From: an uncultured Verrucomicrobiota bacterium
GTDB taxonomy: Bacteria > Verrucomicrobiota > Verrucomicrobiia > Limisphaerales > CAIQOK01
Assembly: GCA_903873415.1 (NCBI GenBank)
Contig: CAIQOK010000092.1
Location: 1-64,000, forward strand
Reading direction: 5' to 3'
DNA: 64,000 nucleotides
Shown: positions 52,313-60,339 of the stretch, one piece after another
Layout: every line of letters starts with the position of its first letter
Position numbering within the stretch: the stretch's first letter is position 1
Notes under the pieces: generated by a model
What the model was told of the DNA's origin: nothing
Database searches by the model: none
Seen by the model: the letters and a program-made list of their open reading frames with translations, nothing else
Position numbers and translations under genes: made by a program

Positions 52313-52534
52313 GCTGTTAAACAACCCTACCAAGGCCCGCGGCGGGTGACGAGCGGCAACTCCCGGTCACGCCGGGACACCCAACTCTCAACTTGCGAGC
52401 CATGCCGGGAAATCACCCCGCATCGGCTGGTCTGGCAATATCACGAACTGCAGACCCATTGCCCATGTGCGCGCCGGAGGATTGGAGTCACTCGTCGCTT
52501 GTCACCTCTTGCGCGCCACTGTTAAGTTTAGGGC

Positions 52535-55120
52535 ATGGCACGAAAACCAGCGGCAGACTCAGAACCATTGCACGGCTTCGACGATATCATCGGCGTGGCT
52601 TCGATTGCGGCGGCACTTCTGCTGATGATCGCCCAGTTCTCCTTTGATGCGAACGACTTGTCGTCGCACATCAATCCGCCCAACAAGCCGGCGCACAACT
52701 GGATCGGCCCTTCGGGGGCGGGGCTGGCGCACAGCTCCTTTCAATGCCTTGGGGCGGCCGCCTATCTGGTTCCTTTCCTGCTCACCGCCTTCGGGCTGTC
52801 CCACTTTCTCAAAAGCCTGACGCACCTTCGCGCACGTCAAAACTGGATGCTGCTCTGGTGCTCGGTGATGATGGTTTCCCTGACCGGTCTGCTCCACCTG
52901 CTGGACAACCCTCTGCAACATATCAAGGAGTCTCTGGACGCTCCCTCTGCCGGAGGCTGGCTGGGATACCTGCCCTATACTTTTGGTTTTTGGGCTCTAG
53001 GCAATTTCGGGGCCACCATTGTGCACTCCGCCCTGCTGCTCATCAGCGTGCTCTTCCTAACCAATTTCCGCCTGGGCGACTGGGTGCGCCGCCTCCCCAT
53101 CCGCAAGAATGCCGCCGGGATCGAACTTTCCGACGAGGAAATGGTGCTGGAACGAAAACTGCAAGAAACGAGAAAACAACGCGAGAAACTGGAGCGCGAG
53201 CCCGGTGTGAGCACCAACAGCGGCTTGGGCGCAGACGGGCAACCCGTGCCGGAACCTACCATACGCGACCTCAGCGTGCCCCAACCCAAACCCCGCGGCC
53301 GGAAAAACGACCCCTCAGAACCGTCCCAAGACACTCATCTCGCCGAGGGGGTTGAAGTCATATCCGCCCGTGAACTCGCGGCCGCGGACTCCTCCGCCGC
53401 ATCGGAGCGGAAACAGGAATCCACCACAGAAGCAACGGTTCATAAAAACGGTGATTCCCCCGCCAACGGCCCGGACAGTTCCACCCTGATGCCCCGAACG
53501 CGGCCCACGCTCAAACGAAAACCTGTCACCGTGGCCTCCGTCCCGATGATCGGGAATTACAAGCTACCGACACTCGAATTCCTGCAGCACGCCGACATGA
53601 CCGCCAAGCCCACCGAATCGAAGGAGGAGCTCATGGCCAATGCCCGGCTGATGCAGCAGACCCTGACCCAGTTCCAAATCGAGGTTTCACTGGGCGACAT
53701 CACCAAGGGGCCCACCATCACCCGATACGAGTTGCATCCCGCGCCCGGGGTGAAGCTTGAAAAAATCGTCAACCTCTCAAACAATATCGCCGCCGCCCTC
53801 AAAGCAGAACGCATCAACATACTGGCCCCGGTTCCCGGCAAAAGTTCCGTCGGCGTGGAGGTGCCCAACCTCATCAAGACCAAGGTCATCATGCGCGACC
53901 TCTTCGAATCAGACGAATGGCGCAACACCAAAGCCCGAATCCCCATCGCCTTGGGCAAGGACGTTTACGGGCAACCCATCATTGCCGATCTGGCGGAGAT
54001 GCCCCACCTCCTGATCGCCGGCAGCACCGGCTCCGGCAAATCCGTCTGCATCAATTCCATCATCGCCTCGCTCCTCTACCGCTTCACCCCGGACCAGATG
54101 CGTTTTGTAATGATCGATCCGAAGGTGGTCGAACTCCAGCTCTACAATGTGCTGCCGCACCTCGTGGTCCCGGTGGTAACCGACGCCAAAAAAGTGATCT
54201 TGGCGCTGCGCTGGGTCATCAATGAGATGGAAAAGCGCTACCAGATTTTCGCCCGCGTCGGCATTAAAAACATCAAATCATTCAACGAACGCCCGAAAAA
54301 CAACCCGCTCCCGATCGTCGAACCCGAACTGCCCCTCACGGCAAAAAAGGAGAAGGTCGAACCCGGGGCTGACGGCTTCGCCGTGGAAGTCGACGAGGAA
54401 ATTGTCGTCCCGCGCGAGGATGAAATCGTCATCCCCGAAAAACTCTCCTACATCGTCGTCATCATTGATGAACTGGCGGACCTGATGCTCGTCGCACCTG
54501 CCGAGGTGGAAATGGCCATCGCCCGGATCACCCAAATGGCCCGCGCCGCCGGCATCCACTGCATCGTCGCCACCCAGCGCCCCTCGGTGGATGTCATCAC
54601 CGGCGTCATCAAGTCCAACATTCCCGCGCGAATCGCCTTCCAAGTGGCCGCGGCGGTGGACTCACGCACAATTCTCGACGCCAAAGGGGCCGACAAGCTG
54701 CTGGGCAAGGGCGACATGCTTTATCTGCCCCCCGGCTCCGCCAACCTCAAACGCGCCCAAGGCGCTCTCATAACGGATCAGGAGATACAGAGCGCGGTCG
54801 ACTTCATCGCCAAGCAAGGCAAACCCAGTTATGAATTGGAAATCCACAAACAGCTCGCCAAATCAACCGGTTCGATGCCGGGCGAAGGTGGTATCAATGA
54901 GGACGAAGAACTGATCGAAAACTGCATCGAAGTCATCCGCAGCGAACAGAAAGCCAGCGTCTCGTTGCTTCAACGCCGCCTCAAACTCGGCTACGGCCGC
55001 GCCGCCCGCATCATGGATGAGTTGGAAAACCGGGGCATCGTCGGCCCCAACAAAGGGGCGGAACCACGCGATATCCTCATCGATCTGGACGGGGGCGGAG
55101 CCGACGGCGCGGGACAATGA
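52535..55120 (+). CDS. ftsK: DNA translocase FtsK
   Basis: The 861-residue protein coordinates chromosome dimer resolution with septation. About four hydrophobic segments lie in residues 15-185, followed by a Lys/Glu/Pro-rich linker (about 190-340), then the RecA-like motor with Walker A AGSTGSGKS (K502) and a Walker B near IIDELADLML, and the C-terminal winged-helix gamma domain (ELIENCIEVIRSEQ ... LENRGIVGP) that reads KOPS sequences. An insert of about 40 residues (PELPLTAKKEKVEPGADGFA and neighbours) lies between the sensor region and Walker B. Length and order are otherwise normal. It converges with the polymerase fusion gene, 18 bases apart. Confidence 0.95.
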   Translation: MARKPAADSEPLHGFDDIIGVASIAAALLLMIAQFSFDANDLSSHINPPNKPAHNWIGPSGAGLAHSSFQCLGAAAYLVPFLLTAFGLSHFLKSLTHLRARQNWMLLWCSVMMVSLTGLLHLLDNPLQHIKESLDAPSAGGWLGYLPYTFGFWALGNFGATIVHSALLLISVLFLTNFRLGDWVRRLPIRKNAAGIELSDEEMVLERKLQETRKQREKLEREPGVSTNSGLGADGQPVPEPTIRDLSVPQPKPRGRKNDPSEPSQDTHLAEGVEVISARELAAADSSAASERKQESTTEATVHKNGDSPANGPDSSTLMPRTRPTLKRKPVTVASVPMIGNYKLPTLEFLQHADMTAKPTESKEELMANARLMQQTLTQFQIEVSLGDITKGPTITRYELHPAPGVKLEKIVNLSNNIAAALKAERINILAPVPGKSSVGVEVPNLIKTKVIMRDLFESDEWRNTKARIPIALGKDVYGQPIIADLAEMPHLLIAGSTGSGKSVCINSIIASLLYRFTPDQMRFVMIDPKVVELQLYNVLPHLVVPVVTDAKKVILALRWVINEMEKRYQIFARVGIKNIKSFNERPKNNPLPIVEPELPLTAKKEKVEPGADGFAVEVDEEIVVPREDEIVIPEKLSYIVVIIDELADLMLVAPAEVEMAIARITQMARAAGIHCIVATQRPSVDVITGVIKSNIPARIAFQVAAAVDSRTILDAKGADKLLGKGDMLYLPPGSANLKRAQGALITDQEIQSAVDFIAKQGKPSYELEIHKQLAKSTGSMPGEGGINEDEELIENCIEVIRSEQKASVSLLQRRLKLGYGRAARIMDELENRGIVGPNKGAEPRDILIDLDGGGADGAGQ

Positions 55121-55138
55121 GCTGAAGGTGCTGACAAT

Positions 55139-58100
55139 TTATTTTCCTGACTCGGCGGTGTTGCGGGTCCTTGGCTTGCCGGCCCGCAGAACCCGGAGCG
55201 AAAAGCCTCGCCCGTTTTCAAACGGCTCCACCCGAGCCTCCACTTCCAGCACCGGATACCGCACGGTGGCCAGACCATAACTCTGGTAGGTCCGGGCAAA
55301 AAGCTCCGTCGCCACTATGCCGCTCCAATCAGCCAGCGAAAGAAATTTCATCGGCTCACCCGTCGACTGATGGTGCGTGCGCTGCTCCACCACCAGACCA
55401 CAGACGGTCACAATCTGTCCGACAAATTCTCCAAGCCGGTTCACCGGACAATAGGTGTCCCAGGCAATATCCGCGAAAACCTCAAGCGGATGCCCGCTCA
55501 CGGGAAATCCGAACAGCTCCGTTTCCCACAGCAACCGCTCCTGATACGTGGGCTCGTGCAAGGACATTTGCGGCAGCGAAACTGGATCGACCGTAGGCAG
55601 CAGCCAACCCTGACCCGAAACAGCGTTTCCACCGCCGAGTTGCAAGAGTTGTTGCGCCTGCCAGAACTGGCGGGTCCGAGTCTCACCAAACCCGTCAAAA
55701 CCTCCGGCGCGGATCAGGGATTCCAAATCGCCACCTTCCGGAGCCACCCGCCGGAAAAAATCCGGCATTGAATCGAACGGCCCCACGGCACGCGCCTCCA
55801 GCATCACCTCCACCGTTCGTGCTGTCAGACCTTTGACCCGGGAGATCGGCACGCGAAGGACCCGACCATGCACGGCATAGGCCGGGCCCGGTTCGTTCAC
55901 CGAAGGGGGCAGGAATGACAATCCCAGCCGGTGGCATTCGAGCACATAGACCAGAGGATGATAGAAGCCCTTGCCATTTGTCAGCACGGCAGCCATGAAT
56001 TCCGCAGGGAAATAGTGTTTCAGCCATGCCGATTGATAGGCCTCGACGCCATAAGCCGTGCTGTGTGCTTTGCAGAAGGCATAGCCGGCAAAGCCGCTGA
56101 CCAGCTCCCAGACCTCGGCTGTCTTTTCCGGAGGGTGTCCGCGGGCGTGGGCGGATTGGAAAAATTCCAGCCGCAGTTCCTCAATCACTGCCCGCTTTTG
56201 TTTGGCAAGCGCGCGCCGCAGTAGATCGGCCCGGCCCGGCGCCATGCCGGCAAAGGCTTCGCAGACCTGGAGGATATGCTCCTCGTAGACCACCAGCCCA
56301 TAGGTGCTGCGCAGACACGACTCCAACGAAGGATGGGGATAGGTCACCGGCTCCAGCCCCTGATAACGACGGGTGAAGGCCTGCTTCTTGCCCTCGTTGG
56401 CAGCACCGGGCCTGATCACGCTGACGATGGCGATGATCCCGTCAATCTCCCGCACCCCGCACATCTGGCAGAGGCTCGTCATGGCCGGCGATTCGATGTG
56501 ATGCACCGCGCGGGCGCCGCCACCGGCAATCATCTCCCAGACGGCGGTATCCTGCCAGGGTTCGACCGCCTGCGGGTCTCCCAGCAACAGACGGCCTCCG
56601 GCTTTTTCCCGCGCGAAACAGCGTTCCAGGTCAACGATTATGCCCCGGTCGGCCAACATGTGTTTCACATCGCGCAACACGGCCAGACCGCCTTGGGCAA
56701 GAATATCCATCTTCACCAACCCCACCGCTTCCACGGCGTCCATGTCGAAATGAGTGGTGGGCAAACCCTTGTTGGAAATGAAGGTCGGGGTCAGCTCCTC
56801 CAGCGGCTGCCGCGACAACACCAGACCGCAGGGATGCATCTTGGGGTATCGGGGGACGCCGTCGAGCAGGGCGGCCATTTCCAGCGCCGTGCGGTAGGGT
56901 TCTTCGTCGATCGGGAGGTCGCGGTTTTCCGGGCTCGCACGCAGTTTCCCGCGCAAACCGGATTCACCCGACACCTCATCGGAGTTGCACCCGCCACCGA
57001 ACCCCCAGGGAAAATGATCGGTGAACCGCCGGACTTCGCGCTCGGCAACTCCGAGGACTTTGGCCGATTCCGCAAACGCGCTCCGGGCCTGGAAGGTGGA
57101 GAATCCGCCGACCACCGCACACTGCGCCGCACCGTATTTCCCGAACACGATCTTCACCACCTCATCCTTCGCATCATGCGCAAAATCAATGTCGATGTCC
57201 GGCAGCTTGTTCAGCGCCATGCGTTCGCGGTTGAGAAAACGACGGAAATAAAGTTCGAACCGGATCGGACAAACCCCGCTGATGCCAAGGGAGTAGCAAA
57301 CCAGCGAATCCGCTGCGCTGCCACGCGTGATCCATTCCAACCCGCGTCGCCGGCACTCCTGCAGCAGATCCCAGGTGATGAGAAAATAGTCTTCGTAGCC
57401 GACAGCGCCGATGATTCCCAGCTCCTCGTCCAACTGGGCGTGGACGGCAGGGAGTTGGGGTGGGCGGTAAAGACGTTGCGCCCCTTCCCAAGCCAATCGC
57501 CGTAGAAATGCGGTGGCCGTCGAACCGTCCGGCGTGCGGAATTCCGGGAACTGCGGTTTGCCCAAGGGCAGCTCAAAGCGGCAGCGCTCCGCAATCTCCT
57601 CCGTGTGCCTGAGCCATTCGGGATGCTCCCGGCACGCCGCAGCCATATCCAACGGCATGCGGAAATGAAACCGGCCACCCTCACGCTTGGCCGGATGCTT
57701 CTCTCCCAGCAGGGTGAGGGTATGGATGCTTTGCAGGATATCAAATTTCCGCCGGTCCTCCGGAGCGGCATAATGCACGGCGGGTGCCGCAATCCCGCGA
57801 AACTCCGTCACTTCATCCCGCGTCGTTATCAGGCTGTAGAATCGGCCCGGAAACAAGTCCGCCATGCGCATATCTCCGCTGACTGCAATCAAGCCACCGG
57901 TGAGGCCATCAAGCTCTTCGCGCCGGAATGGCGCTCGCTGCCGGGCTGCGACGGATGATTCCTCGCCGACATTGGCGAACCGCTCCGCATGGCGGGAGAG
58001 CAGCCGGCAGAGATTGGGATAACCCGAGGCTGATTCCACATGAAGCAGGAGCGGCTGGTCATCCACTGTCACCTCTACGCCCAAAATCGGTTGGATCCCC

Positions 58101-59506
58101 GCCTCCCGGGCGGCTTGGGTGAACTCCACCGCGCCGTGCAAGTTGCCGGTGTCCGTCAGCGCCACGGACTTCAAGCCGTGTTGCCTGGCCAATCCCACAA
58201 TGGCGGCAGGCGAAAGCGTGGAATCCAGAAACGAATAGTGACTGCGAACACGCAACGGCACATAGGATTGCACCTGCCCGGGCATAGCCCGGCGACGGAT
58301 TTGTGGCGGAGCCGGCTGTGACAAGGGCCGTGCGGCATCTTCGGGCCGATTCATCAGCAGAAAGTCGTGCCCTCGAAGTATTACTTCATGTCCCCGACTG
58401 CGGCGCAACTCGTCGATCACCCCAGCCAACCGCGACCGGGCTTCCTGCCGCTGAACGGATATTTCAAGCGGCAGCTCGCTGCGAAACCGGCCGTCGTAAA
58501 TCTGGGAGAGCTTCAACGAGACCAGGCGAAGGCTCACGCGCCGTTTCCAAGCCGCCCGCAGCAGAACGCGCAAACGCCCATACACCTCGGTTTCAAGATC
58601 CGTCGGCTCGCTCAAGCTTTCCCCCGCTTGGTCCTCGGCCATGTTGTTATAGCGCACCTTCACGGTCAGCGTGCGGATGCAGCGCCCCTCCTCGCGGACT
58701 TTGGAAAACAAGTTGTCCGCCATGCGCCGCAGCGTGGCTTCGGCATAATCCTCGTCCGTCAGGTCGGCCGCGAACGTCTCCTGCTGGCTGAAGGATTTTT
58801 GGGGTGTGCGGGCCGGGATCAACGGACGCTCATCAATGCCGCGGGCAAACTGGCGGATGCCCGCCGCCGCAGGACCAAGCAGCAGCCCGAGCAGATCCAG
58901 CGGGGTGGCGGCGACATGCGAGATGCGCGCCAGGCCGGCGGCATTGAGCCGCGCACTGGTTTTTGGACCGATACCCGGCAGCCACTGGTTTGGCAACGGC
59001 TGGAGAAAAGCCGCCTCGTCTCCGGGCGATACCGTCGTGAAGCCCGAGGGCTTGTTCAGTTTCGAAGCCACCGCGCTGACGAGCTTGCTGGTGGCGATGC
59101 CTTCGCTGACGTTGATTTTCAGCTTCTGCCCGATGGCATTGCGAATCGTCTGGGCAATCTCGACCGCCGGACGGCGCGCGGCCGAAAGGTCAAAATACCC
59201 CTCATCAATCGAAGTCTGCTCCACCTCCGGTGTGAAGTCGTAACAGTAGCCAAACATCCAGTTGGAAAACTGTTCGTAGCGCTCAAAATCGCCGGGCAAT
59301 ACGATCAGCTTCGGGCACAGCTTCCGGGCCCGGGCGGTGGGCATCGGCGTATAGATGCCGAATCGCCGCGCCTCATACGAGGCCGAGGCGATGATGCCGC
59401 GTTTCTCGCCGCCAACGGCGATGGGCCGGCCCCGCAATTTCGGGTCCGACGCCTGCTCGACCGCGGCGAAAAAAGCATCCGCATCCAGATGAACAATGGT
59501 CCGCAT
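55139..59506 (-). CDS. Fusion DNA polymerase: Y-family (DinB/Pol IV type) joined to C-family (DnaE type)
   Basis: One uninterrupted 1455-codon frame encodes two polymerases. Residues 1 to about 345 form a complete Y-family polymerase: HLDADAFFAAVE with D8, SIDEGYFDLS with D101/E102 (the Pol IV catalytic pair), a helix-hairpin-helix near 174-190 (WLPGIGPKTSARLNAAG), and a little-finger domain (TLTVKVRYNNM, VSLRLVSLKLS). A charged linker (about 360-412, ending SQPAPPQIRRRAMPGQVQ) leads into a PHP domain (about 415-640, first ligands lost as in many DnaE), then the DnaE palm/fingers with PDIDIDF (D770, D772), VKMD (D934), a tandem HhH near 1219-1238, QMSLH at 1313-1317 in the place of the E. coli clamp-binding QADMF, and an OB fold (1361-1440). 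The gene starts 3 bases after lexA. Confidence 0.93.
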   Translation of the reverse strand: MRTIVHLDADAFFAAVEQASDPKLRGRPIAVGGEKRGIIASASYEARRFGIYTPMPTARARKLCPKLIVLPGDFERYEQFSNWMFGYCYDFTPEVEQTSIDEGYFDLSAARRPAVEIAQTIRNAIGQKLKINVSEGIATSKLVSAVASKLNKPSGFTTVSPGDEAAFLQPLPNQWLPGIGPKTSARLNAAGLARISHVAATPLDLLGLLLGPAAAGIRQFARGIDERPLIPARTPQKSFSQQETFAADLTDEDYAEATLRRMADNLFSKVREEGRCIRTLTVKVRYNNMAEDQAGESLSEPTDLETEVYGRLRVLLRAAWKRRVSLRLVSLKLSQIYDGRFRSELPLEISVQRQEARSRLAGVIDELRRSRGHEVILRGHDFLLMNRPEDAARPLSQPAPPQIRRRAMPGQVQSYVPLRVRSHYSFLDSTLSPAAIVGLARQHGLKSVALTDTGNLHGAVEFTQAAREAGIQPILGVEVTVDDQPLLLHVESASGYPNLCRLLSRHAERFANVGEESSVAARQRAPFRREELDGLTGGLIAVSGDMRMADLFPGRFYSLITTRDEVTEFRGIAAPAVHYAAPEDRRKFDILQSIHTLTLLGEKHPAKREGGRFHFRMPLDMAAACREHPEWLRHTEEIAERCRFELPLGKPQFPEFRTPDGSTATAFLRRLAWEGAQRLYRPPQLPAVHAQLDEELGIIGAVGYEDYFLITWDLLQECRRRGLEWITRGSAADSLVCYSLGISGVCPIRFELYFRRFLNRERMALNKLPDIDIDFAHDAKDEVVKIVFGKYGAAQCAVVGGFSTFQARSAFAESAKVLGVAEREVRRFTDHFPWGFGGGCNSDEVSGESGLRGKLRASPENRDLPIDEEPYRTALEMAALLDGVPRYPKMHPCGLVLSRQPLEELTPTFISNKGLPTTHFDMDAVEAVGLVKMDILAQGGLAVLRDVKHMLADRGIIVDLERCFAREKAGGRLLLGDPQAVEPWQDTAVWEMIAGGGARAVHHIESPAMTSLCQMCGVREIDGIIAIVSVIRPGAANEGKKQAFTRRYQGLEPVTYPHPSLESCLRSTYGLVVYEEHILQVCEAFAGMAPGRADLLRRALAKQKRAVIEELRLEFFQSAHARGHPPEKTAEVWELVSGFAGYAFCKAHSTAYGVEAYQSAWLKHYFPAEFMAAVLTNGKGFYHPLVYVLECHRLGLSFLPPSVNEPGPAYAVHGRVLRVPISRVKGLTARTVEVMLEARAVGPFDSMPDFFRRVAPEGGDLESLIRAGGFDGFGETRTRQFWQAQQLLQLGGGNAVSGQGWLLPTVDPVSLPQMSLHEPTYQERLLWETELFGFPVSGHPLEVFADIAWDTYCPVNRLGEFVGQIVTVCGLVVEQRTHHQSTGEPMKFLSLADWSGIVATELFARTYQSYGLATVRYPVLEVEARVEPFENGRGFSLRVLRAGKPRTRNTAESGK

Positions 59507-59509
59507 GGT

Positions 59510-60133
59510 TCATTCCCGCGCCTTTCGGATCAGCCCCCGGAACACCCCCTGAATCATGAGTTCCTCGGACGGGATCAGGTCCGGGTATTTGGGGTTTTCC
59601 GCCTTGAGGAAGGGGCGGTGGTTTTTCAGCAGAAAGGTTTTGAGCGTGCTTTTCCGGTCGATCAGCGCCGCCACAATCTGCCCGTGCCTCGGTTCGGGAC
59701 CATGCTCCAGAATCACAATGTCGCCGGAGCAGATATGCCGGCCGATCATCGAATCGCCCGTCACCCGCAGGGCGAAGGTGTTGCGGGTCGGACTAAATCC
59801 GATCGTGGCGACATCCACCGAAACGCAGCCCTCGGGATCCGATTCCCGGTCGTCACCGAAGCCGGCCGGGATGGAGCCGAAGAGGGGGATATCCACGACG
59901 TGTTGGCGCAGCTTCTGCAGCGGATTGGTCGGGCGCAGCGACCGGGCCTTGCCGGGGGTGGATTCCAGAAAGCCTTTGTGCTTGAGGGCCTCCAGATGGC
60001 AGGCCGCCGCCCGGTGCGCCCGGAATCCGAAGTGCGCCGCGATCTCACGCAGGGTGGGACCTGGGCGCCCCGCCTGGTTCTCCGCCTGTAGAAACTCCAA
60101 CACCTTTTTTTGAATCTGGGTCAATCCGGTCAT
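59510..60133 (-). CDS. lexA: LexA repressor, short HTH variant, SOS regulator
   Basis: The 207-residue repressor has a winged-helix DNA-binding domain (HTH about residues 26-48, PTLREIAAHFGFRAHRAAAC), the self-cleavage site Ala90-Gly91 in GSIPAGFG, and the Ser128/Lys165 dyad in TGDSMIG and STLKTF. The 37-residue Ser-Lys spacing equals that of E. coli LexA. An in-frame ATG at 60145 lies inside the operator palindrome and would add four residues; the promoter places the likely transcript start close to the ATG at 60133, so that start is preferred. It heads a two-gene operon with the fusion polymerase and is divergent from der. Confidence 0.93.
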   Translation of the reverse strand: MTGLTQIQKKVLEFLQAENQAGRPGPTLREIAAHFGFRAHRAAACHLEALKHKGFLESTPGKARSLRPTNPLQKLRQHVVDIPLFGSIPAGFGDDRESDPEGCVSVDVATIGFSPTRNTFALRVTGDSMIGRHICSGDIVILEHGPEPRHGQIVAALIDRKSTLKTFLLKNHRPFLKAENPKYPDLIPSEELMIQGVFRGLIRKARE

Positions 60134-60134
60134 A

Positions 60135-60152
60135 ACTATCCACATGGATAGT
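60135..60152. promoter_or_regulatory. LexA operator (SOS box), 18-bp palindrome
   Basis: The minus-strand sequence ACTATCCATGTGGATAGT is a perfect 8+2+8 inverted repeat (60135-60152). It begins 2 bases upstream of the lexA ATG at 60133 and covers the -10 region of the promoter, as expected for autorepression. It is unlike the E. coli CTGT(N8)ACAG and Bacillus GAAC(N4)GTTC boxes. That LexA binds it is inferred from position. Confidence 0.75.
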
Positions 60153-60173
60153 ATTCAGACGCGGCGTTGTCAA
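60145..60173 (-). promoter_or_regulatory. Probable lexA-polymerase operon promoter
   Basis: TTGACA (60168-60173, minus strand) is followed after 17 bases by TATCCA (60145-60150). The -10 hexamer falls inside the LexA palindrome. The predicted transcription start would be a few bases before the ATG at 60133, so the mRNA is probably leaderless or nearly so. Confidence 0.65.
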
Positions 60174-60339
60174 CTGCCGGATGGATTGGTGGGGATTTAA
60201 ACTGGCGGGCAAAAGCGGAATCCATGCCGTTTCCCCATTTTACAAATTTATACAGCCCGTAAAGAACGGGGGCGTGAACCGCGAAACGCCACCGAACCTT
60301 TCACTTTCGCACGGGACCAAACTGCGGCATCATGACGCT

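Noticed and set aside
56276-57505. A 409-codon plus-strand frame within the polymerase fusion region
   Set aside because: Antisense to the DnaE half, His/Gln-rich, no motif.
58367-60091. A 574-codon plus-strand open frame opposite the polymerase fusion and lexA
   Set aside because: It lies antisense to two well-supported genes with intact motifs, and its own translation has no recognisable family. GC-rich codons on the opposite strand often give such long shadows.
60181-60339. An ATG that would add 53 residues to Der
   Set aside because: The added segment has no family resemblance and would lie close to the lexA promoter; the GTG at 60340 gives the normal N-terminus.
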